From Flavobacteriaceae bacterium (lineage in GTDB: Bacteria; Bacteroidota; Bacteroidia; Flavobacteriales; Flavobacteriaceae), in NCBI GenBank assembly GCA_018402385.1, contig JAGYJA010000007.1:1-64000 (forward strand): a DNA stretch of 64,000 nucleotides. Reading direction: 5' to 3'. Below, piece after piece: positions 47,372 through 57,502 of the stretch (positions within the stretch are counted from its first letter, which is position 1; each line of letters opens with the position of its first letter). The notes under the pieces were generated by a model that was not told the origin of the DNA, ran no database searches, and saw only the letters and a program-made list of their open reading frames with translations. The translations under genes and the position numbers were made by a program.

Positions 47372-48064
47372 ATGAACTTTAACACTATGGGTTTAGAAAA
47401 ACACTTAAAAAAAATAGAAGAACTGGGCGAGAATCACATCGGAACTTCCAGTGACACCCCTCTTAGAGATGACGCATTTGAACTGAGTGATAGTGAAAAA
47501 ATTGCCCTCATTAAGGAGGATGTGAAACACATTATGGAAACTTTGGGTCTTGATTTAACAGACGACAGCCTTCAAGGCACCCCAAACCGTGTTGCCAAGA
47601 TGTTTGTCAATGAAATATTTGGAGGCTTGCATCCAGACCGCAAGCCCAAAGCTTCTACTTTTGACAATAAATACAAGTATGGCGAAATGCTGGTTGAAAA
47701 AAACATCACTGTTTACTCTACTTGTGAACACCACCTCCTTCCCATTGTAGGAAGGGCACACGTGGCATATATTTCTTCCGGGGAAGTGATTGGACTTTCA
47801 AAAATGAACCGTATTGTGGATTATTATGCCAAAAGACCCCAGGTACAGGAACGCCTCACCATTCAGATTGTCAAAGAATTACAAAAGGCATTAAATACTG
47901 AAGATGTAGCTTGTGTGATAGACGCAAAACATTTGTGTGTGAACTCCAGAGGCATAAGGGATATTGACAGCAGTACCGTGACTTCAGAGTTTGGAGGAAA
48001 ATTTAAAGAAGCTGCCGTGCGAAGAGAGTTTTTAGATTATATTCAAATGGGAACAGAGTTTTAA
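47372..48064 (+). CDS. folE: GTP cyclohydrolase I
   Basis: This 230-residue enzyme converts GTP to 7,8-dihydroneopterin triphosphate, the entry step to tetrahydrofolate and pterins. The zinc and active-site motif YSTCEHHLLPIVGRAHVAYI is complete, followed by VIGLSKMNRIVDYYAKRPQVQERL and the second zinc Cys in VIDAKHLCVNSRGI. The substrate-binding SSTVTSEFGG is present. The N-terminal 45 residues are a charged extension of the type seen in flavobacterial FolE. An alternative start at the ATG of codon 6 is possible. Confidence 0.97.
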   Translation: MNFNTMGLEKHLKKIEELGENHIGTSSDTPLRDDAFELSDSEKIALIKEDVKHIMETLGLDLTDDSLQGTPNRVAKMFVNEIFGGLHPDRKPKASTFDNKYKYGEMLVEKNITVYSTCEHHLLPIVGRAHVAYISSGEVIGLSKMNRIVDYYAKRPQVQERLTIQIVKELQKALNTEDVACVIDAKHLCVNSRGIRDIDSSTVTSEFGGKFKEAAVRREFLDYIQMGTEF

Positions 48065-48181
48065 TGGTTTTTGGATGACAATTCAACAGTTTACTTGATG
48101 CATATGTTAATTGAATTTAGAAATACTATCAAATAAAAAGCTTCGGTCATCGGTCAATAGTCAACAGTCTTAATATTCATC

Positions 48182-49660
48182 ATGGAATTATACAAAAACC
48201 AACAACTGCAGATTTACAATTCCCTTTCTAAGAAAAAAGAAACCTTCACTCCTATTCATGATGGTTCCATTGGGATGTATGTATGTGGACCTACGGTTTA
48301 CAATAATGTGCATTTAGGAAATTGCCGTACCTTTCTCTCGTTTGATTTGGTTTTTCGTTACCTCAAACATTTAGGCTATAAAGTTCGTTATGTGCGAAAT
48401 ATAACAGATGCGGGACATCTTGAAAATGATGCAGACAGCGGTGAAGACCGCATTGCCAAAAAAGCCCGTATTGAAGAAATCGAGCCGATGGAAGTAGTGC
48501 AGCGCTACACGATTGATTTTCATAACACGATGGCCAAATTCAATGCCCTCCCTCCCAGTATTGAACCTACAGCTACCGGTCATATAATAGAACAAATTGG
48601 CATTATTGAAGAGATCCTTAAAAATGGTTTCGCTTATGAGCGAAATGGTTCTGTCTATTTTGACGTATTAAAATTTAATGAAACACACCATTACGGAAAA
48701 TTAAGTGGTAGAAACCTGGAAGATATGATTGCCCACACCCGGGAGCTTGACGGTCAAAGCGATAAAAAGAATCCACAGGATTTTGCACTTTGGAAAAAAG
48801 CCGAACCGCAACACATTATGCGCTGGCCCTCCCCCTGGAGCGATGGTTTTCCAGGTTGGCATTTGGAATGTACTGCTATGAGCACCAAATATTTGGGCGA
48901 GCAGTTTGACATTCACGGCGGCGGGATGGATTTAAAATTTCCTCACCACGAATGTGAGATTGCCCAAAGTGAAGCCTTTTGCAATACAAACCCTGTAAAT
49001 TACTGGATGCACGCCAATATGCTGACCCTTAATGGTCAGAAAATGGCCAAGTCCACCGGGAACAATATTTTGCCTAACGAAATTTTCTCTGGTGAAAATA
49101 CTGTTTTAGCGAAACCCTTTTCGCCCACAGTAACCAAATTTTTTATGTATCAGGCTCATTACCGAAGCATTCTTGATTTTTCAAGTGATGCTCTGGAAGC
49201 CGCTGAAAAAGGATACAACCGCCTGATGGAAGCTGTTAACCAACTCGACAAGCTTCCCACAGGAAATGAAACTTCAATGGATATCGCCACCTGGAAGCAA
49301 TCTTGCTATGACGCTATGAATGACGACTTTAACAGTCCCATTCTCATTGCTCAATTGTTTGAAGCCGCAAAATTTATCAATTCTGTCAAAGACAATAAAG
49401 CGAGTGTCACTAAGGAGGATTTAAACACTTTAAAAACCACTTTACACGCTTTTATTTTTGATGTTTTGGGACTTCAGGAAGAAACCACCGACAATCAAAA
49501 CACCGGTAAACTTTCAGGCACCGTTGAGTTATTGATCAAATTGAGAAATGAAGCCCGCGCCAATAAAGATTTTGCCACCAGTGACAAAATAAGAGATGAG
49601 TTGGCAGCTATAGGTATTCAATTAAAGGATGCTAAAGAGGGGACGACATTTAGTTTGTAA
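48182..49660 (+). CDS. cysS: Cysteinyl-tRNA synthetase
   Basis: This 492-residue class I synthetase has the HIGH-type motif in [20 protein letters not shown] (the same segment supplies the first zinc Cys). Further zinc ligands are in [10 protein letters not shown] and [14 protein letters not shown], and the KMSKS loop is [12 protein letters not shown]. The C-terminal helical domain includes [25 protein letters not shown]. Length is normal. It is 117 bases downstream of folE and 58 bases before yidD on the same strand. Confidence 0.97.
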   Translation: MELYKNQQLQIYNSLSKKKETFTPIHDGSIGMYVCGPTVYNNVHLGNCRTFLSFDLVFRYLKHLGYKVRYVRNITDAGHLENDADSGEDRIAKKARIEEIEPMEVVQRYTIDFHNTMAKFNALPPSIEPTATGHIIEQIGIIEEILKNGFAYERNGSVYFDVLKFNETHHYGKLSGRNLEDMIAHTRELDGQSDKKNPQDFALWKKAEPQHIMRWPSPWSDGFPGWHLECTAMSTKYLGEQFDIHGGGMDLKFPHHECEIAQSEAFCNTNPVNYWMHANMLTLNGQKMAKSTGNNILPNEIFSGENTVLAKPFSPTVTKFFMYQAHYRSILDFSSDALEAAEKGYNRLMEAVNQLDKLPTGNETSMDIATWKQSCYDAMNDDFNSPILIAQLFEAAKFINSVKDNKASVTKEDLNTLKTTLHAFIFDVLGLQEETTDNQNTGKLSGTVELLIKLRNEARANKDFATSDKIRDELAAIGIQLKDAKEGTTFSL

Positions 49661-49718
49661 AGATGGTAGATGACCGAAGACGGAAGACCGATGTTGGACG
49701 ATTTAAAAATAATACACC

Positions 49719-49943
49719 TTGTTAAAAAAAATACTCATAGCGCCCTTTGTTTTTTTAATTAAGGTCTACCAAATTCTTATTTCACCGCTCACCCCTGCAA
49801 CCTGCCGCTACCAGCCCACCTGCTCCCACTACAGCAAAGATGCTTTACAAAAACACGGACTTTTAAAGGGTGGAAAATTGGCCATTAAACGAATTTTCAG
49901 TTGTCATCCCTGGGGCGGAAAGGGATATGACCCGGTGCCGTGA
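49719..49943 (+). CDS. yidD: Membrane protein insertion efficiency factor YidD
   Basis: This 74-residue protein has the full YidD signature: a hydrophobic amphipathic N-terminus ([20 protein letters not shown]), [23 protein letters not shown], then [17 protein letters not shown]. YidD assists YidC in inserting inner-membrane proteins. The start is TTG at 49719 (TTG TTA AAA); there is no in-frame ATG nearby that keeps the conserved N-terminus. Confidence 0.95.
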   Translation: MLKKILIAPFVFLIKVYQILISPLTPATCRYQPTCSHYSKDALQKHGLLKGGKLAIKRIFSCHPWGGKGYDPVP

Positions 49944-49951
49944 TGGGTTTA

Positions 49952-49986
49952 TGGTTTAATGTTTAAGGTTTAAGGTTTAAGGTTTC
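49952..49986 (+). repeat. Short tandem repeat GGTTTAA
   Basis: About five copies of the 7-base word GGTTTAA (one as TGTTTAA) lie just after yidD. It is non-coding and likely a slippage-prone microsatellite. Confidence 0.7.
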
Positions 49987-50130
49987 AAATTGTTTGTTGA
50001 TTTCAAATTACTCATCTTTACCCCTTCCATTAAAAACAATTTTGGCCCTTCGACAAGCTCAGGATGACAAATTTGGAATTTGGGGTTTATAATTACTATC
50101 TTTAACCTCATTAATTTTTAAAAATCACCT

Positions 50131-50946
50131 ATGCATTTTTTAAGTATTGTTTGGGACCCTACTACCGGTTTGGATTTGGGTTTTATCACGCTCCATTATT
50201 ACAGTTTGATGTTTGTTATTGCCTTTGGGTTGGGATGGTTTCTTATGAAGCGCATTTATGTAAGAGAGGGTATTGATTTAGAAAAATTAGACAGTATTTT
50301 TATTTATGCAGTGGTAGCTACCTTAATTGGAGCAAGATTAGGCCATGTGTTTTTTTATGACTGGGATTATTTTCAGCATCACCTATTGGAAATCTTTTTA
50401 CCTTTTAAAATTGAGCCCGAATTTGAATTCACCGGTTTTACCGGTTTGGCCAGTCATGGTGCTGCGATAGGAATCATTGTTGCCATGTATATTTACAGTA
50501 AAAAAGTGGTTCAAAAACCGTTGCTATGGGTGTTAGACAGAGTGGTGATCCCTGTGGCAAGTGGTGCTGTTTTTGTTAGGATTGGCAACTTTTTTAATTC
50601 TGAAATTATTGGTCAACCCACAGGTAGTGACTATGGTGTTGTTTTTGCAAAACTTGGTGAAGATTTCCCTAGACACCCCACTCAGCTTTATGAATCAGGA
50701 GCCTATTTACTTGTGTTTTTAATTTTATGGCTTATATATTGGAAAACTAACAAGCGTGAAAAACAAGGGTATTTGTTTGGACTCTTTTTAGTATTATTAT
50801 GGTCAGTGCGTTTTTTCGTGGAATTCATCAAAGAAAACCAGGTTGATTTTGAAGAAACAATGGCTTTGAATATGGGGCAATGGCTGAGTATTCCATTTAT
50901 TATTTTGGGACTCTATTTTATGTTTCGTCCAAAAAAAGAATTCTAG
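50131..50946 (+). CDS. lgt: Prolipoprotein diacylglyceryl transferase
   Basis: This 271-residue inner-membrane enzyme has seven or so helices and attaches diacylglycerol to the lipobox Cys of prolipoproteins. Key motifs are GFTGLASHGAAIGIIVAM (essential His), FVRIGNFFNSEIIGQPTG (the Lgt signature with the essential Arg and Asn), PRHPTQLYESGAYLLVF and VRFFVEFIKENQ. It serves the many lipoproteins encoded in this window. A bidirectional terminator follows. Confidence 0.97.
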   Translation: MHFLSIVWDPTTGLDLGFITLHYYSLMFVIAFGLGWFLMKRIYVREGIDLEKLDSIFIYAVVATLIGARLGHVFFYDWDYFQHHLLEIFLPFKIEPEFEFTGFTGLASHGAAIGIIVAMYIYSKKVVQKPLLWVLDRVVIPVASGAVFVRIGNFFNSEIIGQPTGSDYGVVFAKLGEDFPRHPTQLYESGAYLLVFLILWLIYWKTNKREKQGYLFGLFLVLLWSVRFFVEFIKENQVDFEETMALNMGQWLSIPFIILGLYFMFRPKKEF

Positions 50947-51015
50947 AAAAAACTTAAAGAAAGTCTGGGTATATTTTCAAATGTATGGAGCAATTTTTTT
51001 TAAATTTCTAAATAA

Positions 51016-51041
51016 AAAGCCGCCAATAAATTGGCGGCTTT
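51016..51041. terminator. Bidirectional terminator
   Basis: A perfect 12-base stem, AAAGCCGCCAAT/ATTGGCGGCTTT, has a 2-base spacer and lies between lgt and the converging choice-of-anchor gene. Confidence 0.85.
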
Positions 51042-51065
51042 CTCCTTGTTTTATTTGAAAATTAC

Positions 51066-54000
51066 TTATCTCTTGATAAATTTTAAGCTATTTCCTTGTT
51101 CATTTTTTATGATATAAACTCCTTTTGATAAATTTTGAACGTTAACTTGTGAAGTATTTTGTTCTTGCAATATCATTTTACCAGTAAGGTCATAAACAGT
51201 GTAATCACCTATTTTATTTATTTCTAAAAGGGCATCCACAGGATTTGGAAATACTTTAAAATCTAAAGTATCAAAGTCAAAATCCGGATTTGACAGTATG
51301 ATGTTAGACAATTCAAAAATACTTAGCGTTGCACTAACTTCATTAGATATAACCAATAAGGCTTTTCCGGTCCCACTGTTCTCAGGAGCAATATAAACAA
51401 TTCCTTCAGGCCCTAAGTCGCCACTTGCGGCAGCACCGGGAACAGCTCCCCTGCTGTTTTCATATTCTAAAAATACAGGTGCATTTGGATTGGTTACATC
51501 ATAAGCCAACACACCACCGATGCGTTCTAAAATTATAAAAGCGTAAAAGCTCCCATCAATTTCCTGAATAATAACATTTTCAGGTTCTACCCCTTTATTG
51601 TCGCTTCTATTCTTAAAACTATTGTTGGAGTTACTGGCATTGAAAATAGGTCCGTATGTAGGATCTGCTGCTGTAATATGAGCAAAATCATTACCGCTAT
51701 CGTATATTAAATCTCCCGTATCTCCATTAAAAATACTGAAAGAGCGACCACCAAATACGTGAATTTCTTCAAAAAGGCCATCACCATTTGCATCTCCGGA
51801 GGCAGACGTAACATTAATTTTACCGAGATTGGATTCTAATTCCAGAATTTCAATATTTTGAAATACAGCCGGATCAAGTATATAGTCAGCATCGGATATA
51901 TTGCGTTCTTCTTCAAAAGCATTATACTCTCTGGCATCTCCTTCATTAGCTGTTACCAAATAGTTGATTCCGGACATGTTATAAGTTGCTATACCATCGG
52001 GCATATACATACCCTTTATAGGCCAGGAGGCGTCAAAAATAAAATCGGTTTCATTTGAAACGTCCAAGGTGTTTTCCGGTAAACTATGGTCTTTGAGTCC
52101 AAAAGATTTAATGTCTGTAACCGTATTTGTAGTTAAATCAATTATAGCATATGCATTGTTTTCCTGCAATGCAACATAAGCCGTTTGAGAATCTTCTGTT
52201 ACTGCTATAAATTCCGGTTCCAAATCTTGTGAAACAGTGGCACCGGGGCCGTATATTCTTACACCATTTGATACTAAAGTAGCTTGTTGACTGTCAAAAG
52301 CATTAAAATTGATATTCGTAACATTCGCTTGAGAAATTCCAGACAATCCAACGGTAACATCAATAACACTAATGCTGCCTTCAGGGTCAATGCTATAATC
52401 ACTATTTGGCTGTCCTTCATTTGCAACGACAACACTATTGCCATCAGGTGTAAAAGTTAACATATCCGGTAAAACACCCACCTCAACTTGAACTGCATTA
52501 TTACCATCTACATCAGTAAAAACTACAAATCCATTATCGGTTTCCACATTAGCAGCAACTGCAATAGCAACGAGACCATTTTTAACGTCAACACTTTGGG
52601 CACCCGCTCCAAAAGCTGTGACATCAATATTACTAATCGTTGATGGGACAGTGGGATCACTTAAATCTATAATTTCGATTTTAGTGTCATTTACTACATA
52701 CAAACGTTGCGTGGCGGCATCAAATTTTACTATTTCAGCGGTACCACTTTGATCTACTGTATAACTGGTTAGATAATTGATATCAAGAACTGTATCATCT
52801 GTAGCAGGTACTTCATTATCATCATCTAAGATATAAACCGGGATTACAGAATTACCTAAATTAGCATCTACCGGGTTTGTTAATTCTAAAACAAAAAACA
52901 CACTACTATCATCTGTAGCATTATCAATAATAGGAATATTTATAGTTTGTGCGGCTGTAGAACCCGATGCAAAAGTCAAAGTTGTTGTTGAGAATGTGAA
53001 ATCTGAACCTTCTGTTGCAGTTCCACCCATCATTAGTGAGACGTCCACCGTTGGTGAGTTAGTAGGTGCGACAGAGGGTGAAACCTCTATACTTATACTT
53101 CCTGCATTTTCATTTACTGAAACTACTGTTTCAACAAACGCCAACTGAACTTGAGTTGACTGAGGGGCATCACCCGGAGAACCAATATTTGGAACTGTAC
53201 CGGAGCTTCCGCCTTGTGCCAATGTTTCGACAGCACCATTAGCATTGCCTACTACACTAAAGGCGCTTAAATCTACATCATAAGATTGACCATCATTTGC
53301 TGCAGTATCAGGATATGAAGCAGTTTCAAAGGGAGATGACGCTAAAGGATCACCCAACCACAGGTTAACAGTATCACCGCCTGCACCAAGACCTGCACCA
53401 TCTACAAATCCGATTTCAACACCTGATAAATCTAAAACTTCTCCCCATACATTTTGAAAAGCTGTAATATCTGTAGTATTATCTGTTACCAAAACCACTA
53501 CTGATTCTCCGGGTTGGATGTCTGTAAGGCCTTGTATTAAATCGGCTGTGGTAGCATCTGCAGATTCATCGTCATAATATAAATCAGGGTCAGTTCCTGA
53601 AACCCATGCTGATCCACCATGGTTTTTTATTTCAAACCAATCTGCAGTTAGGTCTGTACCTTCTTGACCCGGAAAGATTTCTGTTATCAAAAGTTCTGCA
53701 GGTAACTGCATAGCATCAGCAGGAGAACCAATATTTGGAACTGTACCGGAGCTTCCACCTTGTGCCAATGTTTCAACAGCACCATTGGCATTCCCCACTA
53801 CACTAAATGCGCTTAAATCTACATCATAAGATTGACCATCATTTGCTGCAGTATCAGGATATGAAGCAGTTTCAAAGGGAGATGACGCTAAAGGATCGCC
53901 CAACCACAGGTTAACAGTATCACCGCCTGCACCAAGACCTGCACCATCTACAAATCCGATTTCAACACCTGATAAATCTAAAACTTCTCCCCATACATTT

Positions 54001-54824
54001 TGAAAAGCTGTAATATCTGTAGTATTATCTGTTACCAAAACCACTACTGATTCTCCGGGTTGGATGTCTGTAAGGCCTTGTATTAAATCGGCTGTGGCAG
54101 CATCTGCAGATTCATCGTCATAATATAAATCAGGGTCAGTTCCTGAAACCCAAGCTGAACCACCATTGTTTTTTATTTCAAACCAATCTGCAGTAAGGTC
54201 TGCCCCTTCTTGACCAGAAAAGATTTCTGTTATTACAAGTTCTGCAGTACTTATACTGGCAGGCGCAATTCCAAAACCCTCTAATCCATCAGTTCCCGTT
54301 GGGGTTGTACTAATGGTTACAAATCGGGTACTCGGGTCTGTAAAACCAACAAGTTCTCCTGTAGTGATTCCGGTTAAAAGCGCGATGTTTTGGTTTCGGG
54401 TTGAAACCCCATTACCTTCCCATGCACTTCCGGGGTCATTTCCGGGCTCACCAAAAACATCGGTAACCGTAGTTCCAAGTTTTAAAACCAAGGCATCATC
54501 ACCATTGAATGTAAAAGCTTTTTCATAAAATAAAACCCCGTTTGCAATAGCAACGGTTTCCATATCACTCGTTCCAACAATAAGAACTTCACCGGGTAAA
54601 AGCACTCCCGTATCAATTGTAAAATCCAGACTTGGGGCAGCACCATTTGTGCCTTTTTCAATATTAAGATTATCAACTGAGAAGTCGATACTTGAAAGGG
54701 TATTGTTCCAAATTTCCAATCCTTTTGGAGTTGTTCCACTTTCAGTCTCTACATATTGGCTTATGATTTGAGAAGAAGCCATAGTAGAAATCAGCAAAAA
54801 GATAAATAAGTTAAGGTGTTTCAT
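51066..54824 (-). CDS. Choice-of-anchor I domain T9SS protein with duplicated lamin-tail-like domains
   Basis: The 1,252-residue protein has a signal peptide (ending MASSQ, about residue 18) and an N-terminal lamin-tail-like (LTD) domain (about 20-185). Two tandem copies of a 182-residue LTD unit follow (about 190-373 and 374-555; LVITEIFSGQEG..., LLITEIFPGQEG...). Then come a Calx-beta domain (about 556-665), a choice-of-anchor I propeller-like domain (about 670-1170; LDINYLTSYTVDQSGTAEIV ... YLVTANEGDAREY ... GVEPENVIIQEIDG) and a T9SS type A sorting domain (about 1180-1252; FKVFPNPVDALLEI ... FIKR). It is probably a cell-surface or secreted protein; the domain family is sometimes annotated phosphatase- or nuclease-associated, but no catalytic residues are claimed here. 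Confidence 0.92.
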   Translation of the reverse strand: MKHLNLFIFLLISTMASSQIISQYVETESGTTPKGLEIWNNTLSSIDFSVDNLNIEKGTNGAAPSLDFTIDTGVLLPGEVLIVGTSDMETVAIANGVLFYEKAFTFNGDDALVLKLGTTVTDVFGEPGNDPGSAWEGNGVSTRNQNIALLTGITTGELVGFTDPSTRFVTISTTPTGTDGLEGFGIAPASISTAELVITEIFSGQEGADLTADWFEIKNNGGSAWVSGTDPDLYYDDESADAATADLIQGLTDIQPGESVVVLVTDNTTDITAFQNVWGEVLDLSGVEIGFVDGAGLGAGGDTVNLWLGDPLASSPFETASYPDTAANDGQSYDVDLSAFSVVGNANGAVETLAQGGSSGTVPNIGSPADAMQLPAELLITEIFPGQEGTDLTADWFEIKNHGGSAWVSGTDPDLYYDDESADATTADLIQGLTDIQPGESVVVLVTDNTTDITAFQNVWGEVLDLSGVEIGFVDGAGLGAGGDTVNLWLGDPLASSPFETASYPDTAANDGQSYDVDLSAFSVVGNANGAVETLAQGGSSGTVPNIGSPGDAPQSTQVQLAFVETVVSVNENAGSISIEVSPSVAPTNSPTVDVSLMMGGTATEGSDFTFSTTTLTFASGSTAAQTINIPIIDNATDDSSVFFVLELTNPVDANLGNSVIPVYILDDDNEVPATDDTVLDINYLTSYTVDQSGTAEIVKFDAATQRLYVVNDTKIEIIDLSDPTVPSTISNIDVTAFGAGAQSVDVKNGLVAIAVAANVETDNGFVVFTDVDGNNAVQVEVGVLPDMLTFTPDGNSVVVANEGQPNSDYSIDPEGSISVIDVTVGLSGISQANVTNINFNAFDSQQATLVSNGVRIYGPGATVSQDLEPEFIAVTEDSQTAYVALQENNAYAIIDLTTNTVTDIKSFGLKDHSLPENTLDVSNETDFIFDASWPIKGMYMPDGIATYNMSGINYLVTANEGDAREYNAFEEERNISDADYILDPAVFQNIEILELESNLGKINVTSASGDANGDGLFEEIHVFGGRSFSIFNGDTGDLIYDSGNDFAHITAADPTYGPIFNASNSNNSFKNRSDNKGVEPENVIIQEIDGSFYAFIILERIGGVLAYDVTNPNAPVFLEYENSRGAVPGAAASGDLGPEGIVYIAPENSGTGKALLVISNEVSATLSIFELSNIILSNPDFDFDTLDFKVFPNPVDALLEINKIGDYTVYDLTGKMILQEQNTSQVNVQNLSKGVYIIKNEQGNSLKFIKR
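53168..53713 (-). repeat. Internal 546-bp tandem repeat, downstream copy
   Basis: This is nearly identical to 53714-54259 with an offset of exactly 546 bases (182 codons). The two copies encode the paired lamin-tail-like units of the choice-of-anchor I protein and differ by only scattered substitutions (for example NNGG versus NHGG). Confidence 0.88.
53714..54259 (-). repeat. Internal 546-bp tandem repeat, upstream copy
   Basis: This is the partner of 53168-53713. The repeat is in phase with the reading frame, so changes in copy number preserve the protein. Confidence 0.88.
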
Positions 54825-54852
54825 TGTAAATTATTTTAGATGTTAATTTGCC

Positions 54853-54860
54853 CAAAATTA
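54853..54860 (-). promoter_or_regulatory. -7-like element of choice-of-anchor I gene
   Basis: The minus strand reads TAATTTTG (TAnnTTTG), 28 bases before the ATG at 54824. No good -33 box is seen. Confidence 0.35.
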
Positions 54861-54991
54861 AAATCTTTCACAGCAGCACACTTTAAATGAACATTACTAA
54901 ATTGTTTAAAAATAAATTGTTTAAAAAAATTGATTTTAAATTGCTTAAAACAGATTGAAAACCGTTTTTAGCCTCTCTGAAAATAAAATAT

Positions 54992-54999
54992 TATATTTG
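54992..54999 (+). promoter_or_regulatory. -7 promoter element of DUF192 gene
   Basis: TATATTTG (TAnnTTTG) lies 107 bases before the ATG at 55107, leaving a long leader. Confidence 0.45.
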
Positions 55000-55106
55000 T
55001 TATAGACCTATGGTCGTTTTTATATTAACTTTTACCTGAAGAACATTCAAAAAACCAACCCCGTTAATCTCTCTCTTTCCTTATTGCCCCCCTAAATAAA
55101 CTCAAA

Positions 55107-55640
55107 ATGAAATACATGACATTAAATCCATCACAATTAAACAGCAGACCCCTGAATAAAATTTTTATTGGAACTGTCCTGTCCTTTTTTATATTATTAG
55201 GTTGTCAAGACAATAAATCAGAAAAGCCTGTTCAATCCGTTGAAATTAGCTTTACCAAAGAAGGTGAGTTACACCTCATAAAAAAAGATACCGATAGCAT
55301 CATACAAACTCTGGATATAGAAATTGCAGATGATGAGTACAAAACCCAAACCGGTTTGATGTACCGCGAATCTATGGAGGACCACCAAGCAATGCTGTTT
55401 ATTTTCCCTGATGCACAAATTCGCAGTTTCTATATGAAAAACACAGCCCTCGCTTTGGACATCATTTATATTGACGAAAACAAAAAAATTGTGAGTTTTC
55501 AGAAAAATGCCAAACCTTATGATGCGACTTCGCTGCCTTCAGGTTTTCCTACTCAATATGTACTTGAAATTAACGCCGGGCTATCAGATCAATGGGGTCT
55601 TGAGGTAAATGACCGTATTGAATGGATTAAAATAGAATGA
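55107..55640 (+). CDS. DUF192 lipoprotein
   Basis: This 177-residue protein has a lipoprotein-type signal (IGTVLSFFILLGC, Cys about residue 32, preceded by a long basic N-region) and a DUF192 domain (about 70-177). The hallmark motifs are YKTQTGLMYRESMEDHQAMLF and FYMKNTALALDIIYIDENKKI, then the closing VLEINAGLSDQWGLEVNDRI. DUF192 forms a small beta-barrel of unknown biochemical function. An internal ATG at codon 3 or later is possible as a start. Confidence 0.9.
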   Translation: MKYMTLNPSQLNSRPLNKIFIGTVLSFFILLGCQDNKSEKPVQSVEISFTKEGELHLIKKDTDSIIQTLDIEIADDEYKTQTGLMYRESMEDHQAMLFIFPDAQIRSFYMKNTALALDIIYIDENKKIVSFQKNAKPYDATSLPSGFPTQYVLEINAGLSDQWGLEVNDRIEWIKIE

Positions 55641-55787
55641 ACTTTTCGTTGAACCATTAAGAAGTTTATAATTTACCTTCTTGATAGATGTGCTTTTCAA
55701 AATTGTAAATCTTATTGACTTTTGAGCAACTCAGCTTTTTAAAAATACAATTTCCTAAACTATAGTCTCTTAACTTTAATTGATTAT

Positions 55788-56147
55788 ATGATCAAACAAA
55801 TACTTCTCATTCTCCTGGGTTTATTTTTTTTACTAAATGGGGTCAATCACTTTTTCAATACTCATTTCTTAAAAGAGTATGCAGAAAAACGCTCCTTAAT
55901 TGCACCAAAGTTGATGGTAATTTTAAGCGGATTGCTGCTTATTACCGGCGGGCTGACGCTCATCACCGGTTATTTTATAATTGAGGGAATTATTGCACTA
56001 TGTATTTTTCTTGCAGCTGCTTCTTTTATGTTACACAAATTCTGGGCAATACAAAAAAGAGAAACCCTTATGCTGGAAGCTATGCACTTTGTCAAAAACT
56101 GGGCGATTCTTTTTGAGTTGGTTTATATTGCGACCACCATAGAATAA
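55788..56147 (+). CDS. DoxX-like small membrane protein
   Basis: This 119-residue integral membrane protein has four predicted helices (about 4-22, 42-62, 66-84, 100-118). The pattern LLILLGLFFLLNGVNHFFN ... LMVILSGLLLITGGLTLITG is typical of DoxX/DUF4267-like quinone- or thiol-redox associated proteins. No catalytic residues are evident and the role is unknown. It is free-standing on the + strand. Confidence 0.8.
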   Translation: MIKQILLILLGLFFLLNGVNHFFNTHFLKEYAEKRSLIAPKLMVILSGLLLITGGLTLITGYFIIEGIIALCIFLAAASFMLHKFWAIQKRETLMLEAMHFVKNWAILFELVYIATTIE

Positions 56148-56226
56148 AAATCCATACCTACCTGTCAACTGCCAACAGTCTTCTGACATTTCTCATCTTT
56201 ATATTCTTTTTTCTAAAGTCAAAATA

Positions 56227-56724
56227 TTATCTGTTTTCAAACCTCGCCTTCATCTTCTCCACTATATTAAATGCAGCCGGGCAAATGGCTACATTTTTTA
56301 AAGTCAAATTAGAAATCTGCTGGAACTTTTTTCGGTCAGTGTGCGGAAACTCGCGACAGGCTTTGGGGCGCACGTCATAGATGGAGCAATAATTATCGGC
56401 ACCCAGAAAAGTGCAGGGCACACTTTGAAGCACATAATCTTTGTCTTCGTCAATCTGAAGATAGGTGTCAATGAACTGCTGCGGCTTCATTTTAAAATGT
56501 TTAGCAATACGCTCAATGTCTTTATCTGTAAACAAAGGTCCGGTGGTTTTGCAGCAGTTGGCACATTGAAGGCAATCGGTTTGTTGAAACTCCTCTTCAT
56601 GCAATTGTTGCATGACCACATCCAGATTTTTGGGTGGTTTTTTTTTAAGTTTAGTGAAAAACTTTTTATGCTCGTTATGCTTATCTTTGGCGAGCCCCGG
56701 GAGTTGTTTTAGAATTTCTTCCAT
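56227..56724 (-). CDS. YkgJ-family cysteine cluster protein
   Basis: This 165-residue protein has the metal-binding cysteine pattern of the YkgJ/CxxCxxCC family: DCLQCANCCKTTGPLFTD (about 50-68), then CTFLGADNYCSIYDVRPKACREFPH. These proteins probably bind zinc or an iron-sulfur cluster; no reaction is established. The ATG at 56724 is preferred over an upstream TTG because it leaves a 15-base divergent spacer to the methyltransferase gene. Confidence 0.92.
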   Translation of the reverse strand: MEEILKQLPGLAKDKHNEHKKFFTKLKKKPPKNLDVVMQQLHEEEFQQTDCLQCANCCKTTGPLFTDKDIERIAKHFKMKPQQFIDTYLQIDEDKDYVLQSVPCTFLGADNYCSIYDVRPKACREFPHTDRKKFQQISNLTLKNVAICPAAFNIVEKMKARFENR

Positions 56725-56739
56725 AACACAAAGATACAA

Positions 56740-57444
56740 ATGCAAAAAGACATTTTAGGTGCCGCCTTATTGGATTATTATCACGATAGATACACCGAGG
56801 ACATCCTCACAGAAACCAATATCTCTGAAGAAGATACGCTGCCCCTTCCCTATTTATTCCGAAATTTTAAGGAAATGCCACTTATCGAGCAAAAAGCACT
56901 AGCCCTCGCCAAAGGCAAAGTCCTTGATGCAGGCTGTGGCGCCGGAAGCCACGCTTTGTACTTGCAGGAAAAGGGTCTTGATGTGACCGCGATTGACCTT
57001 TCGCCCGGAGCGATTGAAGTGTGTTTTCTCAGAGGGGTTCTCAAGGCAAAAGTGATTGATATATTGGATGTAACCGAAAAATTTGACACCATTCTACTTT
57101 TAATGAACGGTACAGGGTTCTTTCAAAACCTGGAAAAAGCCCCATATTATCTAAAGCACCTCAAAAATCTTCTGAATCCCGATGGCCAAATCCTTATTGA
57201 CTCCAGTGATCTCATCTATATGTTTGATGTGGATGATGATGGAGGCGTGTGGGTTTCCACCGAAAGGGAATACTATGGAGAGCTCACCTTTAAAATGAGT
57301 TATAAAGGCAATACTTCAGCCGAGTTTGAATGGCTCTATCTTGATTTTGAAAGGCTTGAGCAGGTATCCAATGAAGTGGGGTTGCAGTGTGAGCTTATTG
57401 CAAATGGAGACCATTATGATTATCTTGCCAAACTAAAACTGTAA
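56740..57444 (+). CDS. Class I SAM-dependent methyltransferase
   Basis: The 234-residue protein has a Rossmann methyltransferase fold. Motif I is GKVLDAGCGAGSHALYLQEKG (about 61-81), motif II is VTAIDLSPGAIEVC, and motif post-II is FDTILLLMNGTGFFQNLEKA followed by LLNPDGQILIDSSDL. The N-terminal 55 residues and the C-terminal beta-rich part (STEREYYGELTFKMSYKG) form a cap that could bind the substrate, which is unknown. Its start is 15 bases from the divergent YkgJ gene. Confidence 0.9.
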   Translation: MQKDILGAALLDYYHDRYTEDILTETNISEEDTLPLPYLFRNFKEMPLIEQKALALAKGKVLDAGCGAGSHALYLQEKGLDVTAIDLSPGAIEVCFLRGVLKAKVIDILDVTEKFDTILLLMNGTGFFQNLEKAPYYLKHLKNLLNPDGQILIDSSDLIYMFDVDDDGGVWVSTEREYYGELTFKMSYKGNTSAEFEWLYLDFERLEQVSNEVGLQCELIANGDHYDYLAKLKL

Positions 57445-57502
57445 AATAAACGTACATAAAATGAGTTCTATTGCTATTAAAAATATCTCAAATATTCTCA
57501 AG

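Noticed and set aside
49952-49986. Telomere-like repeat GGTTTAA
   Set aside because: Only about five imperfect copies in ordinary intergenic DNA; a slippage microsatellite is enough to explain it.
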